Below the pieces are notes generated by a model. The model did not search any database and was not told the DNA's origin. It was given only the letters and a program-made list of their open reading frames with translations. A stretch of DNA of 64,000 nucleotides from Pegea sp. RAD2-039 (Eukaryota; Chordata; Thaliacea; Salpida; Salpidae), in contig JAQGEQ010000363.1 in NCBI GenBank assembly GCA_034620365.1, positions 558,001 to 622,000 of the forward strand. Reading direction: 5' to 3'. This document shows, in pieces, positions 37,576-49,153 of the stretch. A program made the translations under genes and the position numbers. The first letter of the stretch is position 1; every line of letters starts with the position of its first letter.

Positions 37576-38604
37576 ACAAAATCGAAAAGGGATTCAAGTA
37601 TTACTCCCAAATTATTTTCTGATTTACACGTTTTCCTGTTTCAAAAAGTTTCTTTCAAGTCGCGCTTTCCTTTCTTGGAATATCTTTTCAACTCTAACTC
37701 AATGATTTCAAGATCGCCTTTGATAACTTGTCAATGTAATAAAACTCTTTTAGCAAATAATTAAGTCTGTTTTTATCAGTACACGCCACTCCCCACTTTA
37801 ATCAAATTTAATGATCATACATGAAAGGATTATTAGATCGAACATACATCTCTAATATTCTAATAGAGGATTTATATTAATCATGTGGAAATTATTTAAG
37901 AGTTATTCTCTAACTTTTAAAGACACATAACAAGAATATAACGCTGTTTGTTTTGGAACACCTCTGTGTTGAGGTGTTGCTAGGAAAGGATTTTCTCCAA
38001 AGTCACAAAGATGAATGAGTTATGAGGTCCACAAGAAGATTTAGCTAATTATATGACCAATAAACACAAGAAATTAATCTGCTAATTACATGCATACATA
38101 AATATTTTGTAAATATAATTACAGTTTCAATATTCATTTATTCCTGTGAAAAGTTAAACATTATTAACTGAACTTTTAGAATATAAAGTTTAATGTAACT
38201 AAAGTTTGAACTTAATGAAAAGTCTTAGATATTTTATTTTTAGCTTGTTTGTATAAAAAATAAATTCTTAATTAATAAAAATATTGCAAACATTTGATTT
38301 CAAACAAAAATTCTATTCTAAGTATTATGTTTCTCAATGATATTTGATTTGAAATAATTGACAAAATGAAAAGATACAACCAAACTTTTGGCTTTTTATT
38401 TGTTTTATTGAATGAAATGATACCAAAAGTCGTGAAAACGTTTAAAAGTTTGCAATAATGCAGATTAATAACAGAATTTTCAAAGATTGTGGATAAATTA
38501 GCGTATTCATAAGCACTTTCTTTGGAAATATTTGAAGAGCTTTCTATCAAATGTTCTTATATTGAAGTTTTATTGATGTTTGCAAACATCCACAATAATT
38601 CAAT
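37576..38604. other. 3' flank of micro-exon gene and of the orphan gene
   Basis: Up to about 37783 identical to block 2 (61648-61855). The piece 37940-38010 (CTCTGTGTTGAGGTGTTGC) is weakly similar to 51915-51975. From 38090 it matches 63360 onwards. A minus-strand open frame at 38550-38272 is downstream of the orphan gene's stop and is not protein-like. Confidence 0.5.
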
Positions 38605-39558
38605 TCATTTTGCAATTAATAAAGTAAAGTTAAATGAAGGAAATATTAACTTTGAGGATGCAGCACCCATATAATAGAAGGTTTTGTCAATTATGTAGCT
38701 TTTGCAAGAAATGCTAAGCTTGTTTTTCAAACTTTTCCAAACGGACTTTTTCTGAGGTTTAGGTTCAGCCGCCATAATTAATGGTGAAACCCGATTCTTC
38801 CTCATAAACAAATTACGAAAACTAGATGAGCTACTTGCTTTAATCGGTGTAGTTTTGATGGTTTCTTTAAATGGCATATATTCAAAGCATTGCTCAATAC
38901 TTTTCTTTTTTATATTATTGTTATTGCCATCACCTTCAGCATAAAACGAATCAATGCTTTTTATTTCATCTATGGAGTTTAAACTATCACCATCTCCATC
39001 ACAAGCACCATAAGTATCACTACTTTCAAAGCTAGTTGATATAACTTCTTCAACTAACTCGGGAATACAAGTTGGTATGCTAAGATTTCGTAGTTGGTTT
39101 TTAAACTCAGCTTTTGTTACAGCTAAATTTCTTTTTTTACTCAACTGAATCTTCTTTTTATTTTTCTTAGAACGTTTTTTAGATTTTTTAACTTTCGGTT
39201 TCTGTGTGGAAATCCACAAAGGTGGAAGCCCATTAATATGTTTGTAGGACTTGTTACAACCAATTTTAAGGTTCTCAAGTGAATAACTTCTTCTTCGAAG
39301 CAAGTTAGTTTCTTTCTGATTTTTCATCACCAGCAAGGGTGGAGCAGAGTCTGGTCGAGAATTACCATCTCGATTCAGGTTTATTTTTTCAACATCGTCG
39401 ATGTTAAAATCTTCCTGAAGACAAATTTTTTCAAGGGCCAGAAACTCCCACAACTCGATTTTATCTTCGAGTAAACGATTACAATGAGAGCTGACTCTAT
39501 AATCATTCAAACTTGGCTTCACTGAAAGACTCATTTTAGAAATTCGTGAAATGCTCAT
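38605..39558 (-). CDS. Orphan basic, serine-rich protein (317 aa)
   Basis: I do not recognise this protein. It is one uninterrupted frame with an acceptor (TTTTATTATTAG) 14 nt upstream of the ATG, which supports the start. Residues of about 120-145 are a strongly basic block (KKSKKRSKKNKKK), a probable nuclear or nucleolar signal. An acidic stretch with DGDGDSLNSIDEIKSIDSF lies in the middle, and a serine run (SSSSSFRNLF) towards the C-terminus. The C-terminus is hydrophobic (FPSFNFTLLIAK). No domain, cysteine pattern or enzyme motif is visible. It is convergent with the micro-exon gene and duplicated with it; the second copy starts at 63861. Confidence 0.7.
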   Translation of the reverse strand: MSISRISKMSLSVKPSLNDYRVSSHCNRLLEDKIELWEFLALEKICLQEDFNIDDVEKINLNRDGNSRPDSAPPLLVMKNQKETNLLRRRSYSLENLKIGCNKSYKHINGLPPLWISTQKPKVKKSKKRSKKNKKKIQLSKKRNLAVTKAEFKNQLRNLSIPTCIPELVEEVISTSFESSDTYGACDGDGDSLNSIDEIKSIDSFYAEGDGNNNNIKKKSIEQCFEYMPFKETIKTTPIKASSSSSFRNLFMRKNRVSPLIMAAEPKPQKKSVWKSLKNKLSISCKSYIIDKTFYYMGAASSKLIFPSFNFTLLIAK

Positions 39559-40249
39559 ATGCGTGCCGAATACTAATAATAAAATGTGTTAAAACTTGGT
39601 GAAAGTATAAAGATGAAATGTTTAATAGTGACGTCATAATTGAATTGGGTAACAACTAAGCTCGTTGTCAAAATAGTCAGAGACATCAACAATCTCAATG
39701 AGGTATGTCAAACGCTTGTTTATTCTTTATAAATATTTTAGTAAAATAAAATCTCAGCTATTATACATGCAATAAAAAAGTTTATCAAATATAATTTTCG
39801 ATCTCTACCATTGAAGGGTGAAGTAAATATCCTTCAGTTAAACTTTAATCTTATATTCATCCCATAACAAACATATGCAGTCACATGTAACAAAGTAATC
39901 AGTATCTCCTATTTATTTATGAAAGCTTAGTTTGAAGTTATAAAAATATAATTCATATATTATCAGTTTGTTGTTGAGTTACAAATATTTTGTGGAAAAT
40001 TTTTTATTGTATCAGTACAATGGTTCATTATAACTTATTAAAATATAAGAACACAACAAAAGTCCAACTAACTATAACACAGTTGGCAATTACATGAAGT
40101 ATGAATTCAGAAAATTAATAAATCACTCGTCAACAAAATCATTCTTTTTAAACTTTATATAAAAAGATGTCACAGAATTGACTGTAGTGATGGAGTCTCA
40201 TATGTAACCAACATCTATGGCTTTGATGTTATATATTTTTTCTATCTCA
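39559..40249. other. Intergenic, no gene recognised
   Basis: AT-rich spacer right of the orphan gene. It probably contains its promoter; no element stands out. Confidence 0.4.
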
Positions 40250-40610
40250 GTTCAAAAATAGCATCATCAGTATCAATAGAAGCCGAGATCAACTGCTGCA
40301 TCGGTAAAGCAACTGACACATTTGCACAGTTCACCTCCAGGATTTGGATACTCCAAAACTATCTATCAGAACCAAGGCTACCATCTATAAAGCCTTCGTT
40401 TGTAGTCCACTAGTGTAAGCCATCAAAACTTGGACTCTGTCAAAGTCTAATAAACTCATCATTTTTCATTTTTGCTGACATTTTAGTATCAAACGTATAA
40501 AGTGGCAGCAAAAGATCTCCAGCAAAGAAAGTGCACTGGAATGGCAATGATGTACAACATGTGAGGCCACCTCAGGTTTCGCTGGTGTGGTCACAAACCT
40601 GGTCACTTAT
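40250..40610 (+). mobile_element. Decayed LINE fragment (reverse transcriptase C-terminal region)
   Basis: A plus-strand frame reads EINCCIGKATDTFAQFTSRIW, typical of the conserved region after the RT domain of CR1/RTE-like LINEs, followed in shifting frames by pieces such as ATIYKAF and TWTLSKS. Several stops and frame changes are present. Its first 60 bp recur at 42330-42375. Confidence 0.75.
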
Positions 40611-40823
40611 AGTTCATGATGACAAGTGTAGATGATCTCTTGGACACCATAGAATAAAACAGAAAGTTTATAAATTATATCAGTTGATTTAGATTGTGAG
40701 CCAACAACATTTTTTACATTTTGCTGTTTGACAAGATGAATTTTAAAAGAAACATTTTTTTTTTGAAGACTTTCAATAATATATAATTTTAGATACAAAT
40801 TTTCAGTACGCGAATGATTGAAT

Positions 40824-41756
40824 TTATTTTAGCAAAATCGCTATAACCTTTAGATTTTCAAAAATAGTTTGATATCTCTGATTGAGAGAAAGCGACGTGT
40901 CGATTCTTAACATCATTTTATCTAAATTCCCAACCATATGTCTTATTTTCTAAAAAAATAAATATTATTTGATTGATTAATCAGCGGTTTTTGTGACATC
41001 TCAACAAAAATAACTTTTCCAAATGTCTTATTAATCTAAAAACTACTTTTCTATTTAACTACTAAAATAATATATTTAAATGGCTTTAATTATCCTGCAA
41101 CAGAAGGTTACTTACAACCGCATTAGTCTTTTCGTATTTATCTTTCTGTAAAACCTGAAGATTTTTTTTGTCGTTCTCTAATTTTTTGATCGTATTTAAT
41201 CTCAACCTTCTTTCGTGAAATAGTTTATCTTTAACAAGTTTTAATTTTCCAGTTGACAGTTCTAGCTCTTTTAAAGTTTTCTAAAAACAGTTTTAGTTAT
41301 TTTTTTACTAAAAAATAACTAATTATATTAAACAAAATAACAAATTTTGAGAAATGAACAAGTTAAGTTACATGAAAGTTATTCTGTGTCTTCAAACGAA
41401 GTCTTTTCTCAACAATCTCTTCTAAATCATAAAGTTGACTTGTGCTTAAACCAAGCAATTCTTTCCTTAATGATTTCAATTCCAAAAGTGTTTCTTGAAT
41501 TCTTGAAGAATTTTTTTTAATTAAACGATGGTAGTCTTCACCTTGAATACTTCTTCGTTTTTCTATATACATTTACAATCATAATTTTGTCTGCGTTACT
41601 TTTTCTACTATGAATTAAACAGAACTTACCGGAAAGCTTTATCAAAGTTTCATATTGAAGACTTTCTTCATTTAAAGACTTTAATCTTGCTTGAACTCTA
41701 TTAAAGTTTAGTTCGATGCAAGAATCGCCTCCACACATTTGATCTCTTTCCGACAT
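40824..41756 (-). CDS. Coiled-coil protein resembling the N-terminal part of ODAD3/CCDC151
   Basis: Exons 41756-41630, 41562-41372, 41280-41116 and 40949-40824 join in frame to 202 aa (MSERDQMCGGDSC to FENLKVIAILLK, stop). The protein is almost wholly heptad-type coiled coil. The pattern LIKLSEKRRSIQGEDYHRL, IKKNSSRIQETLLELK and LKLVKDKLFHERRLR follows the layout of the outer dynein arm docking protein ODAD3, an axonemal coiled coil of about 600 aa in vertebrates. The stop comes far too early for that family. Either the last exon is not terminal (a donor GTTATA lies at FENLK, and a further open frame at 40798-40607 has an IIESLQKKN helix) or the gene is truncated. The family assignment is by eye and tentative. 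Confidence 0.6.
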
Positions 41757-42284
41757 CTTAAACAAAATCAAAATTTTTGTTGTCTAAAACTGAGGTTATC
41801 AAAATATACTTTTCTAATTTTTAATCTAATTAGTTATACTAAGTGGTATTCAACTTAAAATTTCACGGCAATAATAAGTATAAAGAGAGATGCTCACTAT
41901 AAGGTTTGTGCGTCTTTTCTTTGTTATAGAAGTTAGTAGTAGTAGTGTAGCTTAGACAAGATTTTACAAGATTGTATAAAAAGTTGGACGACTGTAGATA
42001 ACACATGTATGACGTCACTAAGGCTAATATTCCGAAAAAATCGTTTCACTTTCTCCTAATTTTTTCGACTAATTTTATTTATTTATTTATTAAGTAAAAT
42101 TATAATTATTAAAAATATTTTGAAAATTTTCCAATAAATAATATAAACTAATAATTAAGCTAATATTAGCAACTAATTACCAATATTTAGTCGGTTAGTA
42201 TTCAAAAAACCCTGAAATGAAAATTAGCCTAAAAAGACAAAAGTTAACACCATACGAGTAATCAATATTTATAGCTGTGGCGTT
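41757..42284. other. Intergenic, no gene recognised
   Basis: Spacer upstream of the coiled-coil gene. Nothing recognised. Confidence 0.4.
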
Positions 42285-42440
42285 CAAGCTGTGAATAATT
42301 CTGTCGATTTTGCCAAAAAAATGGCATCATCAGTACCAATAGGACCCGAGATCAACTGCTGCATCGGTAAAGCGTTTTTAAGTAGAAAGTATATTGCAGC
42401 AGATCGCTCCGAATGGCGCTCTCTACTCCTTAAACAACTG
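42285..42440 (+). mobile_element. Short LINE fragments
   Basis: The sequence EINCCIGKA recurs here as in 40250-40610, then changes at about 42373 to sequence coding for AADRSEWRSLLLKQL, the usual C-terminal end of such LINE polyproteins. The intervening part is deleted. Confidence 0.7.
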
Positions 42441-42679
42441 AAGGGTAGAGAAAGAAAATAACTTCAATGAAAAAGAGAAAATCCTGAAAGCATTTAGTTC
42501 TTCTGCATCTCTCTGTTTTAGATACTTGATGTTAGACTCGTTTTAAGTGACAGGAAGCTGAAAGCTTATATCTTGTCAGCTCATTGTCAATATCTTCATT
42601 TGTTAGGTCCTATTTGAACCTTTTATTGATCTCTTATTACAGATAGCTTTTGATTTTCATTTGTGAAGCAAACACATAA

Positions 42680-43554
42680 TCTTATGTTGAACTTTTAACT
42701 TGAACAAATCTTAAATTACCGTTTTATCTAATTTAATATTATGTATCCTTATTATTTAATATCTTATATGTTTAGCGCCATGTGACAAATAATAAATTAT
42801 ACAGGTCTTATAGCGAACTCAGAATAATATGACTATAAAGAAAAAAGAGGTCACATGTACCTTGACACATCATCAGTAGTTTGTAAGAAAGAGACACTGA
42901 AATGACAAGCTTATGTAAGTTATAAAAAAGTTAGGAAACTAATAAGTTACAAAATAAACAGAAACAATAGAGAAATTGTACTTGTTACTACATTACTCAG
43001 TCTGTAGTATCATATGATATCAACAGAAACTAAAATGGTACAAATTATTGAAGAAGAGTATTTAGATATATAGTAAAATCAAAACTGATAATTTTGATTC
43101 TTATTGCTATAAAACAACTGAATTAGCTTTCAGAAGACTTTAAGATAGTTTCATCTTTGTTAAGCATAAATACCTACTAACCACAAGATTTGGAGTAATT
43201 TAAAAATGTGAGCTTGCATACACTTAGACAAGCTTATATTAGAAAAATGTTACGATACCCACCAATTTTAAATAAATGCTCAACTATTTTCTTAGAATAA
43301 AACCTTAGAAGTAATTATTATATTTTGTGATGGTTTTGAATGCTGAAACTTGAAATTATCACGAGATCTACTTATTTCAACATTTCATTTAGTTAATAAA
43401 ATCATTTACATACTTTTTCATAATGATACTCATCAAGCAACTTGCCTAAATTTTTAGTATAAATAAAGAGTTTAAAAAGTTTGAATTCAAAAGAAACAGA
43501 TTTGATATAAAACCTTCAAATGAAAATTATCGTTTACGTTAGAAAGGAAAAGTA
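42680..43554. other. Upstream part of block 2, no gene recognised
   Basis: Nearly identical to 23400-24294. Confidence 0.6.
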
Positions 43555-43940
43555 GTATGACCTGTTTTGGCCGAGAATGGTCAAGTTGTTTGACAGTGTA
43601 GAAGTTATGAAGATCCAATTGTGACCATACATCAACACCCCATTCTCCACGCAAGCCAGCTGATGTAACAGAACAACAGAACTGATGCGGCTATGCCCAA
43701 CTAGCGTCGCAGGAGCTGCCAGAACGGCACTGAGTTCAGTGACAAACTGCCTACTCCGGCTTTAAATTCAGAGTTTTGCGTCTCCTAGAAGTATTGTCAC
43801 AAAACAGACTAACAAAGCCCTTCTACCCGGGCCCTCTTATGGACGATTTATTTTCGCAAATATGTGTTCGACTGAGCCAAAATCCAGGGCCTTCTGCGTG
43901 TCAGACAGGTCTGATAACCGCCACACTACAGGGACAGACA
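43555..43940 (-). mobile_element. tRNA-derived SINE (block 2 copy)
   Basis: Orthologous position to 24295-24678 and duplicated with the block. It has the same head, body and end. Confidence 0.8.
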
Positions 43941-44515
43941 AGTAGCAAATAGAAAATGTAGCAAATAGGCCATCAAGCAATATTTTTTCTAGTTAGTTTT
44001 ATTTGATAGTTAGATTAGATTAAATGTTTTGTAAATTGTATTATTATTTAAAAAAAAGATTTCCTACTTTTGATTTAGCATTTCCAGTGGTTTTGTAAAT
44101 TTAGTTTTAATTTGAAAGAATCAACTAATATTCAATTGATAAGCTAAAATTTTCAGATTATATTTAGAAAATTTTTTTTAAATACTTCAAAAATTATTTA
44201 AAAACAGACATAAAAGTCATACTAATTTGTTTTATACTATTATCAATATTTTCATTTATTTAAGTCTTTATATAAACTTGCACTTATGAAAAAAATTGGA
44301 TAGTTAAATAATAAAGATGTATTTACTTTCTTTCAAAATCTTGTAAGAGTTATTAAAAATTTGTACAACAAAATCCTGTAAAAATTAGAAAAATATGTTT
44401 AAAACAAATATGAATAATAACATAAAAATTTCTATAAAATCAAACTATATCATTGTTAAAGTAAAAGTCAAATTAACTTTTATTTCAGTATTTTTCTGAG
44501 AAGCTATTATCAAAT
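43941..44515 (+). other. 5' region of furin-like gene copy 2
   Basis: As 24679-25263, with the TTTATTTCAG acceptor conserved just before the ATG. Confidence 0.5.
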
Positions 44516-46459
44516 ATGAAAAGTTTTTTGTTTAAATTTTTTATTTGTTTCATTCTTATGAACCAAACATTAACTGTATTCGGAGGTAAGAATTATTATT
44601 TAGTTTTATTACAAGTAAATAAATATATCATGAAAAAATAATATTCATTAATTCAATAAAGCAAATAAAGCATCACTTTTGATATTCAAGAACTTATACC
44701 AGCTTTAATAGGGGAAATAATTTCTGAACTAATAATAAAATTTTAATATTTATAACTTCAAAATACTATCTGCTTACTAAGAGTTGTAAACAAAAATAAT
44801 TTCATATTCGATAAACCAAACTAATGTTTGTTTGAAAGATTGTTTTATTACTTTAATATAAAACTCTTTGCTAATTTCTTTAACACAGATATCCCAGATT
44901 GTGGTGATGGACGGTTCTTCGATTTTAACTCTGATAGATGTGTATCTGGATGTGAGGAAGGACATCTAACAATACAAATAGATCAATTCGCTGGTGTATG
45001 CGATCGTGAGTTTATTTTCAATTCAAATCTTTTATAAATCTATATAAGTTTAAAAATAACGAAAAGGTTAAAATGATTCTAATAAAATGTTAATAAATTT
45101 CATTTAATATTTCAAAAGTCGTATAACTGATTGAAGTAAATTATATTGTTGAGTAACATTTCGAAATCTACTCACAAGATGCTTAAACAAAGAAATCAAA
45201 CTATTTTTGGGTTTAATATTGAGATCTAAAAATGTATCCATAAAGCAACTACTTATATCGCTAGAAATGAGGAAAATTAATAATAGTAATAATATTGTCT
45301 TTTTAATAGCCTCCACGTTTAAAACTTAATTCTATCCTTTTCTTTCTACTTTGATTATTAATACTTAAACAACCAAATCTCACAAGGCCCTCATTAAACG
45401 CTTATCTTCAAAAGTTGAACGAATTGAATAGTTTAATGGAAGAAATAATAAATTAGATTATCTTGTTTTCACTTGCTTACTTTTTTCTTTTTAGCCTGTG
45501 AGTCACCTTGTAAAACATGTGAAGAAAGAACAGACTTTTGCTCAAGCTGTGAAGAAGGCTATACTTTAGAAAATAGAGATTGTATTCAAACAAGTAAGAA
45601 GAATATGAATCTAAATATGAACTTATTTAATTTCAAATAATTTTCTAAATTATGAATCAAAACTCGGCGCAAAAATTTCTTTTAATTTCAGACCCGGACA
45701 ACTCATCAGTGAATACCACCAAATGTGGGGTTGGGATGTTTCGTGAAGTCGATACTGGAAAATGTGTATCTAAGTGTAAGGAGGGATACCTAACCTTACA
45801 ACCGATACAGAAACCTGGTGAATGTAGACGTAAGTTTATATGCTGATGATTAGAATTTCTTTTAAATATTTTTGAATTTACTTTTATTAAAAAATAGGAC
45901 AACTGTTTCTAGAAAATGACCAATTTATTTTATGAGTAGTAACTTTTAAATCAAAATAAAAGGTCAAGTATTGTCCATAATACAAGTTGCTTAAAGGAAA
46001 AAGTAGAATTATTACTTGTCCTAGACAAATTAACATATTACAAAATCATTTTGAAAGCTCATCTTCATTATCACTTTGAATGATGATGTCGTAAATTACC
46101 CTGAGTCATCATTAGCAGCTTCAATCTTAAAATATTATCATTAAAAATTCAACATGATAATTTAGAAGATTGAATTTTAAATTTTTATAAAGATAAATAG
46201 AAAAATTAATCGCAATATCTACTTTTTACTTTCTAGCCTGCCAGTCACCTTGTAAGAGCTGCGTATTAAGAGTGGACGTCTGTATGTCGTGCGAAGAAGG
46301 TTATACTTCAAATGGTTGGGGTTGTTTGAAAACAAGTAAGTTGCTCATGAACCCAAAAACCGATTTATTTCCAAGAAAAATGAATAAAATTTTAAGACTC
46401 TATTGCAGCTCAACACTAAAACTATTTTTATAATTTCAGACTCTGACAACTCTCAGTAA
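44516..46459 (+). CDS. Furin-like cysteine-repeat protein, truncated copy 2
   Basis: Exons 44516-44585, 44889-45005, 45495-45593, 45692-45829, 46237-46335 and 46440-46459 match exons 1-6 of the block 1 gene. A missing nucleotide in exon 6 (TCTCAG for TCATCAG) gives the end NSDNSQ and a stop, 180 aa in all. Just after the stop, about 950 bp are deleted relative to block 1, removing the rest of exon 6 and exons 7 and 8; sequence resumes at the counterpart of 28165. The signal peptide and two furin-like units with their partners are intact, so a short secreted protein is possible; otherwise this is a pseudogene. Confidence 0.75.
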
Positions 46460-47385
46460 ATATATAAGCTAGCTTATAAATCAACAGTATAGTAGCACTA
46501 ATTAAACAGAAAAATGAAAAATGTAACAATAAATCGCTTACTGACGACTTAAGTTGATTTATCAGTTTGCTCTTTAATACAAAGTTTTTTGTCCAATAAT
46601 AAAATAAACTTTTTAAAATTCTTAGCTTTGTTGTATCAAATGTAACAAACAATGAATTTGAAAATAATTTGTGGAATCAAAATATTCCATTTGCTACATT
46701 TAAATACAAAAGATATAAATTAATCAAAGATTATAGAAGTTCAAACATTTGATATTTCTAATTATAGGTATAATATTTGATAATCTTTGTTGTTATAAAT
46801 ATCAATCACAGTTTATTTACATTTTTCTAATTTTTTTGCTTTTTTGTTGATATAGGAAACGAAAACTCGAATTACAGTTCTTAATCATTAAAAGTCTTGC
46901 AACTGATGCTTAAATCTTAGCAGCTGTTGTAGAAGGCGGAAAATTGTATTCTTTGTAAAGCTGACTTTTTCTTCTTTTCTGGAATTTTCTTCAAGTTTTT
47001 AAACAAATAAATAATTTTCTAACAACAGTTTGTAGTTTTAATTTGTTGTTGTGATGTATTCTGATATCTGAGTATCATACTTTTCTTTGTTTGTGTTTCA
47101 TCACACAAACTTTTAGAAATGATAATGACTTTGTAGCAAAGCTTTACTTTATTATAAATTAAACAAAAATCTTCAGTATTTACTAACATCCACTAACTAA
47201 GACTGTATAAGACTGAGTAAAAGCATTTGCAATCAAAACCCTTGCTTTTTTACTATATATAGCCACAACTGAATAGCACCTAACGCCTTTATTGGCACCT
47301 TCCAATCTTTAGTTTGTAGTTTTCTTGACTTTAAAGTACATCTTAATGCCATAAATTATAATCTTCTACCTAGCTATAAACTTGT
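46460..47385. other. Remnant 3' part of the furin-like locus
   Basis: Matches 28165-29080, including the former last exon (about 46858-46886, encoding NENSNYSS), which is now orphaned. No gene. Confidence 0.7.
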
Positions 47386-49153
47386 GGTTGGTACAGAATT
47401 GTCCGACCAATCAGTTGTACGACAAACAAAATAAAAACGCGACACGAAAGAGTATCAAGGATAAGAGGAAAACTTAAACGCAAAAAAACAGAAGATTTTT
47501 TCAGTTGCGAGATTATCCCAAACTTCTTTTTTCACTTTGTTGCCGAACACCTCAGTTGTAGAGGCTTGCCCTAACACTCCTGTTATTAGCTTGGATGCCT
47601 ACTACCTTCACTGTGTTGGTCAAACTCATTTCATTCATGATTGTTTCTTTTATTCGATCACCAATCATCTTATTATTCTTAACTTTTGACCTCCTTTGAT
47701 AGCTTAGCGCAATCGCCACAAATCCTTGTTCCGTTGTTACAGAGATAAGATGTCGTATAAGCAAGTGGCTACACTTTCAAATCGATTTATTAATGGCAAT
47801 ATATTTCTTATCCACTGAGGGACATAACAACTTCAACCCTTGTAACGTTATTGTCCGTTTCAGTTAAGCGTGACTACTACTGTTACGTCACTAGTATCGC
47901 ATACCGCTACAAATAGTAAAGCTTCACCAATAGCTAGCTATAAGAGTTTTCTCAATAATGATATTGTCAAAATGCACCAATGCTTTCTTAATTGTTCTGT
48001 CATATCAGTCAGTACTTTTTGAAAAACAGTAATACCAACTTCACAAGCCATAAGCTCTTCGTTTTTCTCGGGTATGGTTTTTTGGTGGTAGGCTCGTTTT
48101 AGGTCAGAAGTTATTTTAGGTAGAAAGCAAACAACTTCTTTGCTCTTTCATTTGTCATGTTAATTAAACGTTAAAAACAATAAATGAAAAATATTAAAAC
48201 TAGTGATGGTTTAAAACTGTTACTTAAAGATTTATAAACAATAATAGAAAATAGAAAAAGATTAGACTATTCAAGTCAGAAATGTGAATACAAGGATTAC
48301 TTTCTTTAATAAATATATCATTGGTGTAATTTTGCAAATATAAAATACTTATTTTCAGGTTTGAATAGAAACCAAATCGAATAAAAAAGGCATCTGTTAT
48401 AGCAGGCTGCAACTGAAAAGTTGATTTCAAACATTTCTCTTTGTTGTTCTTCTACAAAATATTCAGAATATTTCTTTAAATTTTCTGTTGAGCGCTATAC
48501 TATAGAAATATTTAGGACTTCAGCACTTCATAAAGCAAGTTCTTGTTTAATTGTTTCTAGTTGTTTGTCAGTTATCCATAAATAAGATATTAGATCCTGG
48601 ATATATATTTAAGTTAGAATTGACATTTCAACTTTATGAACATTCATGAATAGTTTGTGAATGCGAAAATTTGTTCTTTATATTAACATTAAAAGTTACT
48701 TATATTTTATAGAATCAAGAATATTTCAAAGAACAAGGATTCTTAAACTTTGGACAGAAATGACCTTCAAAAAATGAATTTAAAAAAATGTTAATTTATT
48801 GTAACGATTTCTCAGTTATTTTTATCAAACTATCTTTGTATAAATGGATGTCTTCTTCCTAAAACAAAATTCCTAAAATAAACTTTTGATGTCTTGAAGC
48901 ATTTAGGTAAAAATGTTTTATTTGAGTATAATCAAAACTTGAAAACGATGAAAAATAAAAGACCAGTTCAAACTTACATACTAGGAAATAATTAGTTTAT
49001 AAGGTCTAAACTTCCACAAGAACATAATTTCATCTTAATCTTGCTGTGAATGTTTGACTACAACAGTTTTTACTATTATTTTTAACTATAGGCTTTAAAA
49101 CTTATATGAAAAAGATAAAACAATCACAACTGATCAAATAACTAAAAGAATAT

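Larger units (their letters stand above)
23400..39600. repeat. Large direct duplication, block 1
   Basis: From about 23400 the sequence is repeated from about 42680 onwards, mostly above 90 percent identity by eye. The unit contains a SINE, the furin-like gene, the micro-exon gene and at least the 3' part of the minus-strand orphan gene. Homology is interrupted at about 29080 (extra DNA in block 2) and around 37790-38090, and resumes at 38090, matching 63360 to the end of the window. The right end of block 1 is uncertain because block 2 leaves the window. Confidence 0.9.

Noticed and set aside
47552..47764. Small protein on the minus strand (70 codons)
   Set aside because: No homolog recognised, no splice or context support, and it lies in repeat-like inserted DNA.
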